Shown here: positions 10,280 through 19,217 of the stretch, one piece after another
Layout of the letters: the number at the start of each line of letters is the position of its first letter
How positions within the stretch are numbered: position 1 is the first letter of the stretch
Source: Gemmatimonadota bacterium
GTDB lineage: Bacteria; Gemmatimonadota; Gemmatimonadetes; Gemmatimonadales; Gemmatimonadaceae
Direction: 5' to 3'
NCBI GenBank assembly: GCA_016704465.1
Contig: JADJAD010000017.1
Coordinates: 62,001-126,000, forward strand
Length of the DNA stretch: 64,000 nucleotides
Program-made: the position numbers and the translations under genes
Notes under the pieces: model-generated
The model's database searches: none
The model's input: only the letters and a program-made list of their open reading frames with translations
Told to the model about the DNA's origin: nothing

Positions 10280-11566
10280 TCAGAAGTACGTCGCCATCCC
10301 CACCTGATATCCGCCCAGGCGCGCCGCGGGATTGCCCAGCAGGTCGCGCGTCCAGTGTCGACGATAGTTCACCTTGAACACCGTGCCCGGCACCGGCCGG
10401 TAGGTCACGCCTGGCACCACGGCCAGGACATCGTCCCGGATCGGACGCCCAGTCGACGTGAACGTCCCCACGTTGTAGTCCACGTATTCGGTGCGTAGAC
10501 CAACACTCACGACCGCGTCGCGCAGGCCGAACAGGCGCGGGCGCCACACGGGAGTCATGGCGTCGACGTGAGCGCCCCATTGCCGGTGACCGAAGAGCTC
10601 GGACAACGCGGGCGGCATGTCGAGCCGCACGAGCGCCGCCTCGCCGCGGAGCGAGACGGGGCCGAGCGACGTTGACAGGTCGAACGCACTGATCGACAGC
10701 GCGCGTCGTGCGTCCACCTCGACGCCGTCGACGCGAAACGAGTTGTAGGTCGCGCGATAGTGCGAGAGACCCACCTCTCCCAGTCCACGCCGTTGGAGTG
10801 CCACGCGCGCCGAGAACGCCGGCACACCGTTGTTGTCCTCGGCGAACTGTTCCTGGCGCTTTCCGGCGGCAAGCAGCGTGCGTCCCTCGCCATTGAGGAT
10901 CACCCCGTCGCCGAGACCGTTGGTGAGATACGCATCGTAGGTGAAGCTCCCCCCGGCGCGCAGCGCCACGCGACCATAGGCGCCGAAGCCTACCTCGGAC
11001 AGCGTAGAGGGGATGATGCGTGTCGACACGAGCGGTCGATCGACGAAGTCCCACCGTGGGGAGTCGTGGTTCTGGTTGAAGGCGCCGATCGGTGGGAGGA
11101 GGATGCCGGCGCGCAGCACGAACGCTGGATCGAGCTGAAAATCGATCAACGCTGTCTCGAGGGCGATCTCCTCCGTGCCGTGCTCGAACTCGAGCTCGGA
11201 GATGAAGCGTAGCCGAGGACCAACTGCCGAGTACAGGAAGATGTTGAAGCGCCGCAGCTCCATCGAGAAGCCGTCGCTGATCCCGTCCTCGACGAAATAG
11301 TTGGTGTTGCCCTCGGCGTATCCGCCGATCGACGTACGCCCCGCACCGGCGATGAAGGGACGGTTGTAGATGCTCCCCTGTACGCCGAGCGTGTCTCGGC
11401 GCGCTCGCGACGTGTCCGCACGCGCGCTGTCGGCCTGCGCGTGAAGGGGATCGGCGCGCGTGCCGATCGCCAACGTGGCAGTCAGCGTGGCGGCCAGCGT
11501 GAGGAACACCCGCCGGAAGGTGCGTCTGGTCGAATGTCGGGTCGTGTGTCGCCTGGTCGCGTCCAT
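10280..11566 (-). CDS. outer-membrane porin, phosphate-selective porin-like
   Basis: A beta-barrel channel of 428 residues. The ATG at 11566 shares its A/T with the TAA stop of the Rieske gene (TAATG overlap), which ties its translation to that gene. A long Arg-rich signal peptide (about 1-45, ending LHAQA) precedes alternating strands with the features of the OprP/OprO or DcaP group: GGYAEGNTNYF, FISELEFEHG, GAFNQNHDSPRWDF and a final aromatic ATYF. It is the last gene of a leftward operon with a diheme cytochrome and a Rieske protein, so it may admit an electron donor or acceptor for those redox lipoproteins. The annotated family is by motif only; ligand selectivity is unknown. Confidence 0.8.
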   Translation of the reverse strand: MDATRRHTTRHSTRRTFRRVFLTLAATLTATLAIGTRADPLHAQADSARADTSRARRDTLGVQGSIYNRPFIAGAGRTSIGGYAEGNTNYFVEDGISDGFSMELRRFNIFLYSAVGPRLRFISELEFEHGTEEIALETALIDFQLDPAFVLRAGILLPPIGAFNQNHDSPRWDFVDRPLVSTRIIPSTLSEVGFGAYGRVALRAGGSFTYDAYLTNGLGDGVILNGEGRTLLAAGKRQEQFAEDNNGVPAFSARVALQRRGLGEVGLSHYRATYNSFRVDGVEVDARRALSISAFDLSTSLGPVSLRGEAALVRLDMPPALSELFGHRQWGAHVDAMTPVWRPRLFGLRDAVVSVGLRTEYVDYNVGTFTSTGRPIRDDVLAVVPGVTYRPVPGTVFKVNYRRHWTRDLLGNPAARLGGYQVGMATYF

Positions 11567-12051
11567 TATTCCGACCCCTCGGCTGCGCGCTGGATCACCA
11601 GCGACTCCCCGGAGACCGTGACGCGGTGGCGCACAAGCGGAAGCTGTGTCGGCCCCTGCAGGATCGCGCCCTCGAACGTGTATTCGCTTCCATGACAGGG
11701 ACAGACCAGCTTTTCGGCAGCCGGCTCCACCTGGCACCCGCGGTGCCCGCAGCGGGTGGACACGGCGACGAACGTCCCCGCGGCGCTGCGATGTACAAAG
11801 AGGGGAAGGTCGCTCAGCGGATCCTCGACGAACACACCACCCGGCGTGGTGACGTGGGCGAGTGGAATCGACAGGCGGTCTCCGTCCACCAGGGGCGTCA
11901 CGTACTTCGCCCGCGCGGCGCAGCCGCCCAGCAGGAGCGGGACCCCACCGCACGTCATGCCGACGGCAAGCACTTCCATGCGGGCCAGGAACTGGCGACG
12001 GCCGAGGCGCGGCGGGCTGTCCGACGGCTGGCGGGACTCGTTAGGTGCCAT
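11566..12051 (-). CDS. Rieske [2Fe-2S] protein, Tat/lipoprotein type
   Basis: Small electron carrier of 161 residues. Cluster ligands are visible as Cys101-x-His103 in CGHRGC and Cys117-x2-His120 in CPCHGS; Cys106 and Cys119 would form the Rieske disulfide. The N terminus combines a twin-arginine motif (RRQFL, 18-22) with a lipobox LLLGGC (Cys44), so it is probably exported folded and then lipidated. ATG 12051 lies 5 nt after the stop of the diheme cytochrome gene and the stop overlaps the porin start, so the three form one operon. It lacks cytochrome b partners nearby, so it is unlikely to be the bc1 Rieske subunit; it may pass electrons to or from the neighbouring cytochrome. Confidence 0.88.
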   Translation of the reverse strand: MAPNESRQPSDSPPRLGRRQFLARMEVLAVGMTCGGVPLLLGGCAARAKYVTPLVDGDRLSIPLAHVTTPGGVFVEDPLSDLPLFVHRSAAGTFVAVSTRCGHRGCQVEPAAEKLVCPCHGSEYTFEGAILQGPTQLPLVRHRVTVSGESLVIQRAAEGSE

Positions 12052-12056
12052 GGAAT

Positions 12057-13328
12057 TCAGAGCGACCGGAGGAAGGCCAGCAGGCGCGCCTGCTTCGCGG
12101 CGTCGAGCGCGGTGAATGCCGCCCGGCTGCTGGCGCCCTCGCCGCCGTGGAATCGAATCGCATCGGGCAATGACGTCGCGCGTCCATCGTGCAGGTAGTG
12201 CGCACCTCCCCCCTGGGCCCGCTCGACGAGTCCGATCCCCCAGAGCGGCGCCGTACGCCATTCGGACGGAGCGGCGTCACCTTCCGTGTAGCCGTCGTCC
12301 AGCTCCGAGCCCATGTCGTGCAGCAGGAGGTCGGTGTAGGGCGAGAACAGGGCGCCGCTGATCTGCGGAATGTCGGAGCGACCGGCGCGCAGCGTCGGGA
12401 TATGACAGGCCGAGCAGCCGATCTGGGTAAACAGCGCCTCGCCCTCCTGCACTGCTGCGTCGCCCGCATTGCGACGCGGCGGCGGCCGAAGGGTGCGGAG
12501 GTAGAAGACCACGGCGTCCACCACGGCGGCCGACACCTCGGGATCGGCTACGCCGTCCCCACCCTGTGACCCCACGTGGGGAGAGTACAGGTCCTGAGGC
12601 ACATGCTCGCTCGTGATCCCCATGTCCTCGGAGTAGGCGAACACCGTCTGGTGCAACAGGTTGATCGTGCGCGCCTTCTTGCCGAAACGTCCCACATACT
12701 GCCCGCCCGTCGGACGGTGGCGCGTCTGCTCTGCCCCGGCGGCAAGATCGGAGACAGAGATGACGTCGATCACCAAGTCGGTCGAGTCGACCATCGACGG
12801 ACGTCCGGAAATCCCGTCGCCGTTGGCATCCGTCGGATCGGCGTTCGCCAGGATCGTGGCGTCGTCGAGTGCCTCGAGGTAGCCGAGACCGGTGACCGCG
12901 GGCGCGGTGAAGCGCGCAATCGCGGTCGCACCGGCGGGCAGTTGCTCGGCGGCGTAGCCAAGGATGGCGCGGTTCTGGAGTTGCGGCCCCCCGTGGGCCG
13001 GCATGCGATCGAACAGGCCCTCGGCATATCGTCCGAAGCGCGTGATGTCGAACAGCGGGTGGCCCTTGCCGTCACCGACGTGGCACGACTCGCACGACGT
13101 GGCCACGAAGGTGGGCCCCAGTCCATCGATCGCGGCAAATCGGCGGGCAAACTCGGCGTCGCCGCGGGCATGGGTCGCCACCTGCGTCGCTGAGAGTCCG
13201 TCGATCGGTCCGTCGAGCGTGGTGGTCGGATCGATGGCGCCTGGCAGGAACGGCTCCCCACACGCCAGCAGCAGCATGGGGACCAGAACGAAGCGCAGAG
13301 CGGAGAGCCGGCGGGAAGGCATGGGCAT
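12057..13328 (-). CDS. diheme oxidoreductase (DHOR) family cytochrome lipoprotein
   Basis: Extracytoplasmic diheme protein of 423 residues. Heme-binding motifs are CESCH (79-83) and CSACH (305-309). Family landmarks include WRTAPLWGIG and YLHDGRA near the C terminus. ATG 13328 (or 13322) starts a lipoprotein signal with lipobox LLLAC (Cys23). The DHOR family (sometimes called thiol oxidoreductases) usually travels with imelysin-like iron-uptake proteins, but here the partners are a Rieske lipoprotein and a porin in an operon with 1-5 nt spacing. That suggests an electron-transfer module at the membrane surface rather than classical iron import. The reaction is not known. Confidence 0.88.
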   Translation of the reverse strand: MPMPSRRLSALRFVLVPMLLLACGEPFLPGAIDPTTTLDGPIDGLSATQVATHARGDAEFARRFAAIDGLGPTFVATSCESCHVGDGKGHPLFDITRFGRYAEGLFDRMPAHGGPQLQNRAILGYAAEQLPAGATAIARFTAPAVTGLGYLEALDDATILANADPTDANGDGISGRPSMVDSTDLVIDVISVSDLAAGAEQTRHRPTGGQYVGRFGKKARTINLLHQTVFAYSEDMGITSEHVPQDLYSPHVGSQGGDGVADPEVSAAVVDAVVFYLRTLRPPPRRNAGDAAVQEGEALFTQIGCSACHIPTLRAGRSDIPQISGALFSPYTDLLLHDMGSELDDGYTEGDAAPSEWRTAPLWGIGLVERAQGGGAHYLHDGRATSLPDAIRFHGGEGASSRAAFTALDAAKQARLLAFLRSL

Positions 13329-13607
13329 GCAGCGGGTAACGGTCGCGAGGTGGCGGGTGGTCGATGCGCCCGCGCAGACGGACGCTCGTCCCAATTCGTG
13401 CGCGCGTCCGCCGCAAAAAGCCTGTCAGGATTAGGACGCATTTATCCGATAGTTAGGATAGACTAAATTTTTGGCGAGCGCAAGTGGCCGCTCAGCGCGC
13501 GGTTGCCGACCGGCGAGCGCATGGCGACACTGTGTGCCTCAGACGCAGGCACGGGCAGCGCACCCCGCGTCCGGCGATTGCACTCAGGACGCTTCGCGGG
13601 AGAGGAT
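13329..13607. promoter_or_regulatory. AT-rich divergent promoter region
   Basis: The gap between the leftward cytochrome operon and the rightward ABM gene contains the most AT-rich stretch of the neighbourhood (about 13430-13475). It carries an imperfect inverted repeat, TATCC-N8-GGATA (about 13446-13463), which could be an operator for the redox operon. A GGGAGAGG Shine-Dalgarno at 13598-13605 belongs to the rightward gene. Confidence 0.4.
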
Positions 13608-13925
13608 ATGATCTGTCGCATGTGGCACGGCTGGACCTCCCCGTCCAACGCGGACGCGTACGAAGCACTCCTGCAAGGCGAGGTCCTTGCCGGCATCGTC
13701 AGCCGCAACATCGCCGGGTTTCACGGCATCGACCTGATGCGACGCGCGCTCGGGGACGAGGTGGAGTTCGTCACCACGATGTGGTTCGACTCGCTCGACG
13801 CCGTGCGCGATTTCGCCGGGGCCGACTACGAGGTTGCCGTCGTCCCTGCCGAGGCGAGGCGACTGTTGGCACGCTTCGATGCGCGATCGACCCACTACGA
13901 GGTGGTCGAGCGCAGGTCGGCCTGA
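13608..13925 (+). CDS. small ABM-like dimeric alpha-beta barrel protein
   Basis: A 105-residue cytosolic protein that looks like an antibiotic-biosynthesis-monooxygenase (ABM) or related dimeric alpha/beta-barrel domain: MWHGWTSPSNADAYEALL at the N terminus, then EVEFVTTMWFDSLDAV and RRLLARFDARSTHYEV. Such domains are usually single-strand dimers that bind heme or quinone-like ligands, but most small members have no assigned reaction. ATG 13608 has a good Shine-Dalgarno (GGGAGAGG), so the longer in-frame reading from 13503 is rejected. It precedes a minisatellite and an ankyrin gene on the same strand; no functional link is evident. Confidence 0.75.
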   Translation: MICRMWHGWTSPSNADAYEALLQGEVLAGIVSRNIAGFHGIDLMRRALGDEVEFVTTMWFDSLDAVRDFAGADYEVAVVPAEARRLLARFDARSTHYEVVERRSA

Positions 13926-13988
13926 TGGGTCGAGGCGGAGGAGGGCTCGCCACCGTGCACGCAGTGCAGCAGTTAGCGAGGCCAGCGC

Positions 13989-14060
13989 GGAGGCCTGCAC
14001 GGAGGCCTGCACGGAGGCCTGCACGGAGGCCTGCACGGAGGCCTGCACGGAGGCTTGCGC
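13989..14060 (+). repeat. 12-bp tandem repeat GGAGGCCTGCAC, five perfect copies plus one degenerate
   Basis: Five identical units run from 13989 to 14048 and a diverged sixth reaches 14060. The unit carries a GGAGG core. The array ends 67 nt before the ankyrin gene start and is not part of a supported coding region. Confidence 0.95.
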
Positions 14061-14127
14061 GCCGGTGCGCAGCACGCCGTCGAGGCGCCATCGCCGGCTG
14101 GTCCCGGGACCGACGCGGCGCTATCTC

Positions 14128-14925
14128 ATGGTGACGACGTCGCACCCAGCAGACGTCGACCGCACCCCTCGACCCGTGCACATCATGCTCTCCATGCCAG
14201 CAGACGATCCGCGCGCCGTGGCGCTCACGTCGGCCATACACGATGGCGACGTCGAGCGCCTGGAGCGGCAACTTCGCGACGAGCCGCAGCTGGCGAGCGC
14301 ACGCATCGAGGACCGCCACGGCGTCTCCCGCACGCCGCTGCACATTGTCGCGGACTGGCCGGGCCACTGTTCCAACGGTGCGCGAAGCGTCGCGGCGCTC
14401 ATTGCGGCCGGTGCCGACGTGGACGCCCGCGTGCTGCACACCACCACGAACGTCTCACCCGAGACCGCGCTGCACTGGGCAGCGAGCAGCGACGACGTCA
14501 CCGTGCTGGACGCGCTGCTCGATGGCGGCGCCGAGATCGAGGCCTCGGGGGCTGTGTTCACCGGCGGCCCGCCGATGTCGGACGCGGTGGTGTTCGCCCA
14601 GTGGCGGGCCGCGCGTCGACTACTGGAACGCGGTGCGAGCACGACCATCTGGCAGGCGGCGGCCCTGGGACTGCTGGATCGCGTGCGCGAGCTGTGCACG
14701 GCCGAGCCGGCGCCCGACCTCAACCAGATCACCAACGCGCTCTGGCACGCGAGCCGCGGCGGCCAGCGCGAGGTCGCGGAATACCTGATCGACCTCGGCG
14801 CCGACGTGAACTGGATCGGGCACGACAGCAAGACCCCGTGCGACGCGGCAAAGACTTTCGGAGACGCGGAGCTGGTGGAGTGGTTGCGCGAGCGTGGCGC
14901 TCGGCACGCCACCGAACTGCGCTAG
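14128..14925 (+). CDS. ankyrin repeat protein
   Basis: A 265-residue protein made of ankyrin-type helical repeats: SRTPLHIVADWPG, ETALHWAASSDDVTVLDALLDGGAEIE, and the last repeat GGQREVAEYLIDLGADVNW. Such repeats bind other proteins. No signal peptide is evident, so it is probably cytosolic. ATG 14128 or the in-frame ATG at 14185 could be the start; the former keeps a short unstructured leader. A longer frame open to 13834 would translate the upstream minisatellite as EACT repeats, which I do not believe because it also overlaps the preceding gene. A hairpin with four T follows the stop. The binding partner is unknown. Confidence 0.78.
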   Translation: MVTTSHPADVDRTPRPVHIMLSMPADDPRAVALTSAIHDGDVERLERQLRDEPQLASARIEDRHGVSRTPLHIVADWPGHCSNGARSVAALIAAGADVDARVLHTTTNVSPETALHWAASSDDVTVLDALLDGGAEIEASGAVFTGGPPMSDAVVFAQWRAARRLLERGASTTIWQAAALGLLDRVRELCTAEPAPDLNQITNALWHASRGGQREVAEYLIDLGADVNWIGHDSKTPCDAAKTFGDAELVEWLRERGARHATELR

Positions 14926-14948
14926 CGTTCGATGCGTGCCAGTTGGCC

Positions 14949-14970
14949 AACGCCCATCCCGTGGCGTTTT
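14949..14970 (+). terminator. short hairpin terminator after the ankyrin gene
   Basis: The arms AACGCC (14949-14954) and GGCGTT (14963-14968) enclose an eight-base loop and run into TTTT. The site is in the convergent gap between the ankyrin and serine-hydrolase genes. Confidence 0.5.
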
Positions 14971-14978
14971 CTCACTCC

Positions 14979-16689
14979 TCAGCGCACCCGCGTGAACTTG
15001 AGGTTGCGCACGCGCCCGGCCTGCAGCACGTAGCCGGTGATCCGCCCCCTCGAGTCCCGCTGCACGTCGATCACCGTGCCGGCGCGCGTGAAGCCATCCT
15101 TGTAGGCCGGTTCCAGCACGCCCTGCCGCCGATCGTTCGCGTAGACCACCAGCGCGCCCTTCTCGACCTTCCAGGTGTGCGTCGCGTGGGCCTCGTCGCT
15201 CCGATAGGTGCCGGCATAATCGGCGAGCGCCGCAGCGGTGAGCGCGACCGTGTCGACTCGCACGAACGTCACCGTCTCCCCAGTCGTCTTGACCAGCAAT
15301 TGCGACGGTGCCGCCGCGTCTCCCTCGAAGCGCATCTCGGTGCCCGACCCGACGCGGAATCGCCCCCCGTCGAGCGGGACCATCCGGGTGCGCTCACCAC
15401 CGATCGAGAACAGCGTGTCGCCAACCATGCGCGTACGGCGCACTTCCCCGCGTTCCTCGTTGCGCCAGTTGCCCGCGTACGAGCGCAGGCGGGCTGCCGG
15501 CACGTCGGCCATCGCCGCGGCCGCAAGTGATGCCGTCCACATCGTGGCGCTGTCAGGCTGCATTTTGTCGTTGAGGTAGATCCCCGCCACCTTGCGCGCG
15601 AGCGAGTCCGGCCCCGAGGTCGTGAGGTTGCAGAACGTCGACACGGCGAAGCGCTGGTCCGGGAAGCGCAGGAAGTGCCCACGGTAGCCGGCCCAGCTTC
15701 CGCCGTGCGAGACCACGCGCAACCCACGCAGCGTTCCCACGCTCAGTCCGATGGCGTAGGCCTGGGTCGGACCCGAGGTCGCGGGTGAACCGTCGTTGAG
15801 CTTGGTCGCCGTCGTCATCAAGTCGATGATGTCGCGCCCGCCGATCGTCGCCGAGTCGTAGTTGTTCAGCCAGCGATTGAAGTCCTCGACCGTCGTGTGG
15901 ACCGCTCCCGCTCCGACGATCGCGCCGTCGTATGTCGAGCGCGCCACGCGAAAGCCGCCGCCCCGTGCGGGCGCGTACCCCTCTGCTCCGTTGGGGATGA
16001 TCGTCGTCACGTCGGCCAGGTAGCGCGTGTCGTACATGCCGAGCGGGTGGAAGATGCGTTCCTCGGCGAACTCGGCGAGCGTCTTGCCGGTGATGCGATA
16101 GATGAGTTGGGCGGCGAGGATCCAGCCGGAGTTCGTGTAGAGGTATCGCGCCCCGGGTACGTAGTTCGGTTCCACCGAGCCGGTGATGGCCTGCAGCGCG
16201 TCCACCGAATCGCCCGCGAAGGTCCGCCCCGTCTGCCCCATCATGATGTAGAGGTCGCGCAATCCGCTCGTCTGGCTCAGCGCGCGGCGAATCGTGATGC
16301 CGTCGGCGTAGGCCGGCATCTCGGGGATGTACTTCCGGATCGGATCGTCGATCGAAAGCTTGCCTTCCTTTTGAAGGAGGAGGATCGACATCGCGGTGAA
16401 CTGCTTGGAGATCGATCCGACGTCGAGCACCGATCGCGGCGAGAGCGCCACCCCGAACTCCAGGCTCGCCATGCCGAAGCCGCGGGCGTAGAGGATCTTG
16501 CCGTCCTGGTAGACGCCGACCGCGCAGCCCGGAGAGTCGGTGCGATCGAAGCGTTGGAAGACGCTGTCGACTCGGAGCGCGCGAGCGTCGCGGTCGCCGA
16601 TGATGTGCTGGGCGTCGAGCGGGTGCGGCAGCGAGGCGATGGCGAGGGCGGTGAGGGGCGGCGGCGAGTGCGGTGGTTGGACGGCGCAT
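14979..16689 (-). CDS. class C beta-lactamase-related serine hydrolase, frameshift in signal peptide
   Basis: Exported penicillin-binding-protein/beta-lactamase-fold hydrolase. The SISK tetrad (SxxK nucleophile and base) follows VLDVG, YTNSG supplies the Y-x-N motif, and a DUF3471-like C-terminal domain fills the last 200 residues. The main frame is open from 14979 up to 16772, but its N terminus there is not a signal peptide. ATG 16689 in the next frame reads MRRPTTALAAA; dropping one G of the run 16655-16658 joins it to LTALAIASLPHPLDAQ, a perfect Sec signal. The length to 16689 is accordingly one base over a multiple of three. It is either a sequencing error or a recent mutation. Substrate unknown; relatives are esterases, DD-peptidases or D-aminopeptidases. 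Confidence 0.82.
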
Positions 16690-17069
16690 GGCAGGGGCTT
16701 GGGGCAGGGGAGAGGCGCGAGTTGGTTGTGACAATTTTGTATACAGGGAGAGGAAGCGCAGTGAGCGCTCACGCGCCAGTCGCCGTGAGGCCTTAGCTAA
16801 TCATGACTGAGGTACTCCGCCATGATTGCTCCCGTCGAGCAACCGACTGGGGCCGATGAAGACGTCACGTCCACAAGGCAAAGACCACGTTGTCGCAGCT
16901 GATCGCCGGGTGAAGCCGGCGTGCGTGGTCTCTGCGGGACGGAGGCGGCCGCACGAAACGAGCAGCCCTGCACCGAAGCGCCAGTTCGGTGCGCTGTCAG
17001 CAGGGCGTCAGGCGGCATTCTCGACCCGCACCGCGCCAGCCGCGGGGAGGAATAGCGGGTGCGCGTCCG

Positions 17070-17402
17070 CTCGACGCACTCCTGTGGTGGCTCGCGGCGA
17101 CAACGTTGTCAAGCGTGCTCGCCTCGCTAGCGGACGCGAAACAGATCTTCGTCAGTGCCGCATCGGCCTGGGAGGTGTCGACGAAGCACCGCATTGGCAA
17201 ACTACCGGGCGCGGGGCCACTGGCGGTCGATTTCGCGCGGGAGGTTCGTCAGCAGGGATTTGCCGAACTGCCGATCTCCCTCACCCATGGACAGGTGGCG
17301 GGCGCACTGTCGGGCGAGCCGCCGCCAGACATCCCGGGAGAGTGGGGGACTGCGCCCGAGTCGTCTTTGCGAGCCAGCGCGCTCGGGTCCCAATGGTCGT
17401 AG
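17070..17402 (+). pseudogene. decayed PIN-domain (VapC-like) toxin
   Basis: The translation LDALLWWLA ... FVSAASAWEVSTKHRIGKLPG ... GFAELPISLTHGQVAGAL matches the first two thirds of a VapC-type ribonuclease. The leading D-T-H of the active site has become L-D-A, and the expected HRDPFDR segment is scrambled after position 17300, with the tail continuing in another frame. No antitoxin gene is recognisable upstream. I take it as a dead toxin gene; the ancestral role would be cleavage of tRNA or rRNA. Confidence 0.65.
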
Positions 17403-17461
17403 CGGTTCTGAGATGTCTGATTGCGTGACGTCTGGCAAGCGCTGCGAGACGCCGCGTCGCG

Positions 17462-17656
17462 GTGGTGCGGGGGAACGTCTCCGGCGCGGAATCGGCAATC
17501 GGCAATCTCGTCGCCGACGCGTGGCATGCCGCGCTGGCCATCGCGCATGGATGCGATTGGATTTCCGACGACTCAGATTTCGGGCGCTTTCCCGATCTGC
17601 GGTGGCGCAGGCCTGGGTTGAGGGTGTGCGTCAGCCGTGTCGGCCGCGAGCCGTAA
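17462..17656 (+). pseudogene. C-terminal fragment of a second PIN-domain toxin
   Basis: Only the last third of a VapC-like protein is present: GNLVADAWHAALAIAHGCDW, then SDDSDFGRFPDLRW, which carries the conserved D-A-x-x-A-A-L-A and D-x-D-F-x-R-F motifs of the actinobacterial-type PIN group. It differs from the fragment just upstream, so two distinct toxin genes have decayed side by side. There is no credible start codon or antitoxin. Confidence 0.6.
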
Positions 17657-17755
17657 GGCACGTCTCTCCGTTCAACCAGGCACCGAACGCACGCCGCGAT
17701 TCATCGGCGACCTTTGCGCTCCTATCGGCGCGCGTCCATCCGACAGGCCACCGCC

Positions 17756-18774
17756 CTAGTGTCGCAACTCGGCTTTCCGCCACACGTTGGGCTCGTCGTC
17801 GTCACGGTTCGCGAACAGCAGGACGGTGTCGGCCCCGCTCTCGAAGACCGCCATCAGCTGAGGCGCTTCCGACGCCTGCGCGGACACCTCTCCGCCCCCG
17901 TTCAGTAGTACAAGCCGATAGTTCCGCACCGCTCCGAACCGTTCGCTGAACTGCACGAGGAGCCGACCGTCTCGCAGGTGGTAGAGCGCATCGATCACCG
18001 ACACGCTCTCCATCCACTTGTTTCTCGCCTCCGCGCTCGCCAGCGTACGCGGCGCATCCACCGCGCGCTGCAAGAGGGAACTGCGAATCGGCACCTTTCC
18101 CGTCTGGTTGCCACTGGTGACGGAAAACTTGTATACGGTGTCTGTCAGCGCGAACACGGCGAACGCCGTATCACCCCGGATCGCCGTCGCCACGTTCCCG
18201 AAGGAACGCGCGGCAGGCAGGAGTGCGTCGGGCACGGGGAGCTCGAAGTACGACTTGAGTATCCGCTGCTCACGCATCGACCACTCGTGCAGCAACAGAC
18301 CGCGCTGTGCACGCTCTCGCTGGGCGACCGGCCCCCAACCGACAAGCAGGACCCGATCGCCGTCCAGGCGGCCTGGCGTCGTAGAAGGGGAAGATGGGCA
18401 CTCGAGTCGTGCGTGCGCTGTCGCCGGTCGGACCGAACAGGTGCAGTCGACCGCCGAATTCGGCGACCAGCAGTCCACCGTTCGACGTCGGTCGCGCCGT
18501 CAACGGTGGCGACTCGAACTCCCCTGGCCCGCCGCCTCGCCCACCGACCACACGGAGACGACGTCCGTCGTGCGCGAACTGCGACACGCGGAACTCGCGA
18601 AGGTCGGGGGATCGTGATGACTGATGCAGTGGCGACGGCATGCGGCGCGACGATCATCGCTTCTCGCGACTCTGCCAACTGTAGGGTGCCGGTCCAGCGT
18701 ACCATCTCTTCGATGCTTTGCGACACGGCCGTGCCGGGCCAGAGCACGGCGGCGGCGAGGGCCGTTCGCAGCAC
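17756..18774 (-). pseudogene. exported beta-propeller protein, frameshifted paralogue of the 26.4-27.5 kb gene
   Basis: Three frames together spell a protein collinear with the intact paralogue at 26431-27504. The N-terminal frame gives an Ala-rich signal and SIEEMVRWTGTLQL; after an extra C at 18606-18610 the reading continues as DLREFRVSQFAHDGRRL and GGRGGGPGEFESP; after a second shift near 18370 it ends with DGDRVLLVGWGP ... RDDDEPNVWRKAELRH. GRGGGPGEF is the usual hallmark of 6-bladed beta-propeller proteins. The start is uncertain; GTG 18774 is a guess. Both shifts lie at or near G/C runs, so sequencing error is possible, although it sits among truly decayed genes. Confidence 0.7.
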
Positions 18775-18954
18775 GGTACGTTCGACGACTCTAGTCGCGC
18801 GCCGGAACGCGAGACACTTCGACTGTGGCGACTCTACGCGCACGACAGACACCTGTTGTGTGGCTCCGTTACACGCGTGTGAGCAGTTGGGCATGCTGGG
18901 CGAACTATCGGCTGGTCCGGCGTGCGTCATCAAGATCGCGAGTGCGCCGAGTGC

Positions 18955-19195
18955 AACGTGGCTGGGACGACCGAAGTAGCCTCGGTTTCCGATCAGCGCG
19001 GTTGTATGGACACACGGGCTCTCCCTGCACCATGTTTGCCACGACCCTGGAGTCCCTGATGAAGATGCGACCCCGTCGGAATACTGCCCCGGTCTTCAAG
19101 TCGAGATCCGCACTGTCCCGGGTGCGCGAAGTATGCATGCTCGCTGAGCCGGCCACGCGCCTCGGCGGCAATCCCGGCCCGATCACGGCGTGGAG
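18955..19195 (+). mobile_element. remnant of an IS3-family element, left end and orfA
   Basis: ATG 19060 begins MKMRPRRNTAPVFKSR followed by ELA-like and GPITAWRA segments, recognisable as the N-terminal helix-turn-helix protein OrfA of IS3-type insertion sequences. The bases upstream (about 18960-19058) align by eye with those before the orfA remnant at 22.4 kb on the other strand, including a GGACACRCGGGCTC word. No orfB follows here; a propeller gene starts at once. Confidence 0.6.
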
Positions 19196-19217
19196 GGCGT
19201 ACACATCCGCGTCGAGC

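Noticed and set aside
13446..13463. The TATCC-N8-GGATA repeat as a second NsrR operator
   Set aside because: The arms are short and do not match the AATCCTCTA/TAGAGGATT site; kept only as a weak regulatory candidate.
13989..14060. Tandem arrays as a CRISPR
   Set aside because: Units of 12-13 bp are directly abutting with no unique spacers, and no cas gene is in the window.
14979..16772. Serine hydrolase starting at GTG 16772
   Set aside because: That N terminus is not a signal peptide, while a one-base correction at 16655-16658 gives a perfect one from ATG 16689.
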